Shown: positions 7,001 through 7,311 of the stretch, one piece after another
Numbering within the stretch: position 1 is the stretch's first letter
How the letters are laid out: the number at the start of each line of letters is the position of its first letter
From: DAOTXR01 sp034435375
GTDB taxonomy: Bacteria > Chloroflexota > Anaerolineae > Aggregatilineales > UBA3940
Direction of reading: 5' to 3'
Assembly: GCA_034435375.1 (NCBI GenBank)
Contig: DAOTXR010000063.1
Location: 1-7,311, forward strand
Length of the DNA: 7,311 nucleotides
Translations under genes and position numbers: made by a program
The notes under the pieces: generated by a model
Seen by the model: only the letters and a program-made list of their open reading frames with translations
Database searches by the model: none
What the model was told of the DNA's origin: nothing

Positions 7001-7107
7001 GCGCGCGCATCTATCTCAGCATCCACCTCGACAGTGAGCGTGCGGATGGCGCTCAGGAGGTCAGCATAGCGGCTGGTTGCCCTTGAGGCTGCACTGTCTG
7101 AGGACAT
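4069..7107 (-). CDS. Large soluble hybrid-sensor histidine kinase, GAF-GAF-PAS-GAF-PAS-HisKA-HATPase
   Basis: This 1012-residue two-component kinase has no membrane segment or signal peptide, so it should sense inside the cell. Domains in order: GAF (about 30-175; MLAVPLRWQGQTIGVLAVN), GAF (about 190-345; GPLIVGGRWVGAINLNW), PAS (about 355-475, ending FRGVVKDIT), GAF (about 490-640; FPLFWGENLLGVLDVQ), coiled coil (about 633-672), PAS (about 668-780, ending VVRDVTTLKELN), then HisKA with FVANVSHELRTPI and phospho-acceptor His794. The ATPase domain has an N-box with Asn909, G1 VEDTGIGIS (939-947), F-box FNRFFR (955-960) and G2 GSGLGLSI (971-978). The kinase core is complete. No receiver domain is fused and no response regulator is adjacent. 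No LOV-type cysteine motif or bilin cysteine is evident, so the ligands are unknown. The start has an in-frame TGA two codons upstream and only a weak ribosome binding site. Confidence 0.95.
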   Translation of the reverse strand: MSSDSAASRATSRYADLLSAIRTLTVEVDAEIDARALLRHTLDRAIHLLDADRGGLIGLYDQDATRLWFLEAAGPLALLLNQPLVPAPSLVEQLASAQGHLIIPDYDAWPDRCDALVGQGVGAMLAVPLRWQGQTIGVLAVNADPQRRVFGQDDVWVAEMLVAYAAATLGSARLIERMQALNRASQKLISAAKPEDVLRAVADLAFENGAHLALLYYVDYDADGQPRWARTVAAVQPAGQPEVVLGARYQLSDEALSRAMMADPSRLQIVEDTARSPLVEEQTAPLLNKFGIRAALSGPLIVGGRWVGAINLNWPTPRRFSEDELRFYRLMLPQAAAVVENHRLLEETRQAQERFQQVALSASDWVWEIDAQGRITYCSEYTGAGFGLSPAEIVGHELFDLLAAVATEANLARLRSMWETWLADQKPITDLEVNVHPKGAASLWFLINAMPVFDAAHSLIGFRGVVKDITLQKEDERREQLAREVGQQITAMLSLEDLLAAIISQVQEKLGFYHVHVRLYDPASGDLVLREGAGEAGERLKQAVSRIPLSADPSLVALAARTFQPVVVNDVRQDPHHLPNPLLPLTRSEAAFPLFWGENLLGVLDVQAEELGRFSQAEVHTLQNLAVQLSIALENAQLYQKLQQQAAHLEELVAERTVEIGQERERLKAIVESAGEGIVITALDGTIEYVNPAWERIVGVPAAQAVGRQTAEVYSGSAFDQVEEMLAALHSGQVWQSEAHLSRPDGSEYDASFTVAPVANAHGELITLVSVVRDVTTLKELNRIREDFVANVSHELRTPIANLKLYHTLVRTGRTDKREVYLDSLGEQIDRLERLVNDLLDLSRLDRRVLPLTPEHFNLNDLVGDVVRTHLIRIGQRDLHLTVDLSPDVSDIYADRERIGQVLVNLLMNAVNYTPPGGHITVRTGRTSQDLGPRVLLSVEDTGIGISAKELPFIFNRFFRAENARLAKVPGSGLGLSIVKEIVDLHGGKIEVTSTVGQGTTFTVSLPRGEGL

Positions 7108-7240
7108 AGCTCACTCGCGCTGCTGGGCTAGGCGATCTGCGTAACAGTCATAATTCAGCTTTCCATTTTAGGCAAATCAATCGCCTATGGGAAGCGCCCC
7201 ACACAGCGGATATGGATCGTTGAGCGCCGCCCGGCGCGAA
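7108..7240 (-). other. Upstream region of the kinase gene, no gene seen
   Basis: This stretch between the kinase start and the right-hand repeat has no convincing gene on either strand. It contains an unusually AT-rich segment (about 7141-7182) that holds the putative promoter, and a GC hairpin GCGCC (7224-7228) with GGCGC (7233-7237). Confidence 0.5.
7165..7193 (-). promoter_or_regulatory. Putative promoter of the histidine kinase
   Basis: Read on the minus strand, TTCCCA (7193-7188) is followed after 17 bp by TAAAAT (7170-7165), about 58 nt before the kinase start. The -10 match is five of six and the -35 match four of six. An inverted repeat TAGGC (7169-7173) with GCCTA (7183-7187) lies across the spacer and might be an operator. 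The local AT-richness supports a promoter in this otherwise GC-rich DNA. Confidence 0.35.
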
Positions 7241-7311
7241 GCCTCACCCCCTGTCGAGCCGCCCCTGGCGGCTCTCCTTTCCCCTCTCCACGGTGTGGAG
7301 GGGGCAGACCG
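7241..7311. repeat. Palindromic intergenic repeat, right copy (partial)
   Basis: The copy starts with GCCTCACCCCC (7241-7251), then an 8-bp hairpin GAGCCGCC (7256-7263) with GGCGGCTC (7267-7274). The core CCCCTCTCCACGGTGTGGAG (7281-7300) and GGGGCAGACCG (7301-7311) follow to the window end. The core matches 4-36 of the left copy except for a 2-base deletion in the right arm of the hairpin. It continues beyond the window. Confidence 0.8.

Noticed and set aside
1..7311. Insertion sequence or transposon with the end repeats as termini
   Set aside because: No transposase or recombinase is encoded between the repeats, and the repeats are themselves palindromes in direct orientation, like ordinary intergenic elements.

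Overview
The window is GC-rich bacterial DNA. It holds a complete, riboswitch-controlled flavin uptake operon on the plus strand and, convergent to it, one very large sensor histidine kinase on the minus strand. The RibX/RibY-type importer under an FMN riboswitch, together with a soluble kinase carrying several GAF and PAS domains, fits Chloroflexota (Chloroflexia or Anaerolineae-like). That assignment is inferred from gene content and style, not from a marker gene.

Layout. Positions 1-62 are part of a palindromic intergenic repeat, and a related copy starts at 7241 and runs off the right end. A consensus sigma-70-type promoter (102-130) drives a long leader. The leader opens with an FMN riboswitch aptamer (149-312) and continues with about 330 nt of hairpin-rich sequence, including a diverged duplication of a two-hairpin module (354-369 with 399-428, and 457-486 with 490-518). 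The operon follows: permease ribX (641-1480), lipoprotein substrate-binding protein ribY (1554-2543), a HExxH multipass membrane protein resembling the DUF3267 family (2632-3207), and the ABC ATPase (3214-3990). Positions 3991-4068 separate the convergent genes. The kinase (7107 down to 4069) fills the rest, with its own putative promoter near 7165-7193.

How it fits together. When FMN is scarce the riboswitch should allow expression. RibY, anchored outside the membrane, would deliver riboflavin (or a close flavin) to RibX, powered by the co-encoded ATPase. RibX and RibY are known as a riboflavin importer from Chloroflexus aurantiacus, where the ATPase partner was only presumed; here a NitT/TauT-type ATPase sits in the same operon. 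The putative membrane metalloprotease between ribY and the ATPase gene is the least expected member and the best candidate for an undescribed role. The kinase has no response regulator in the window and no visible functional link to flavin uptake.
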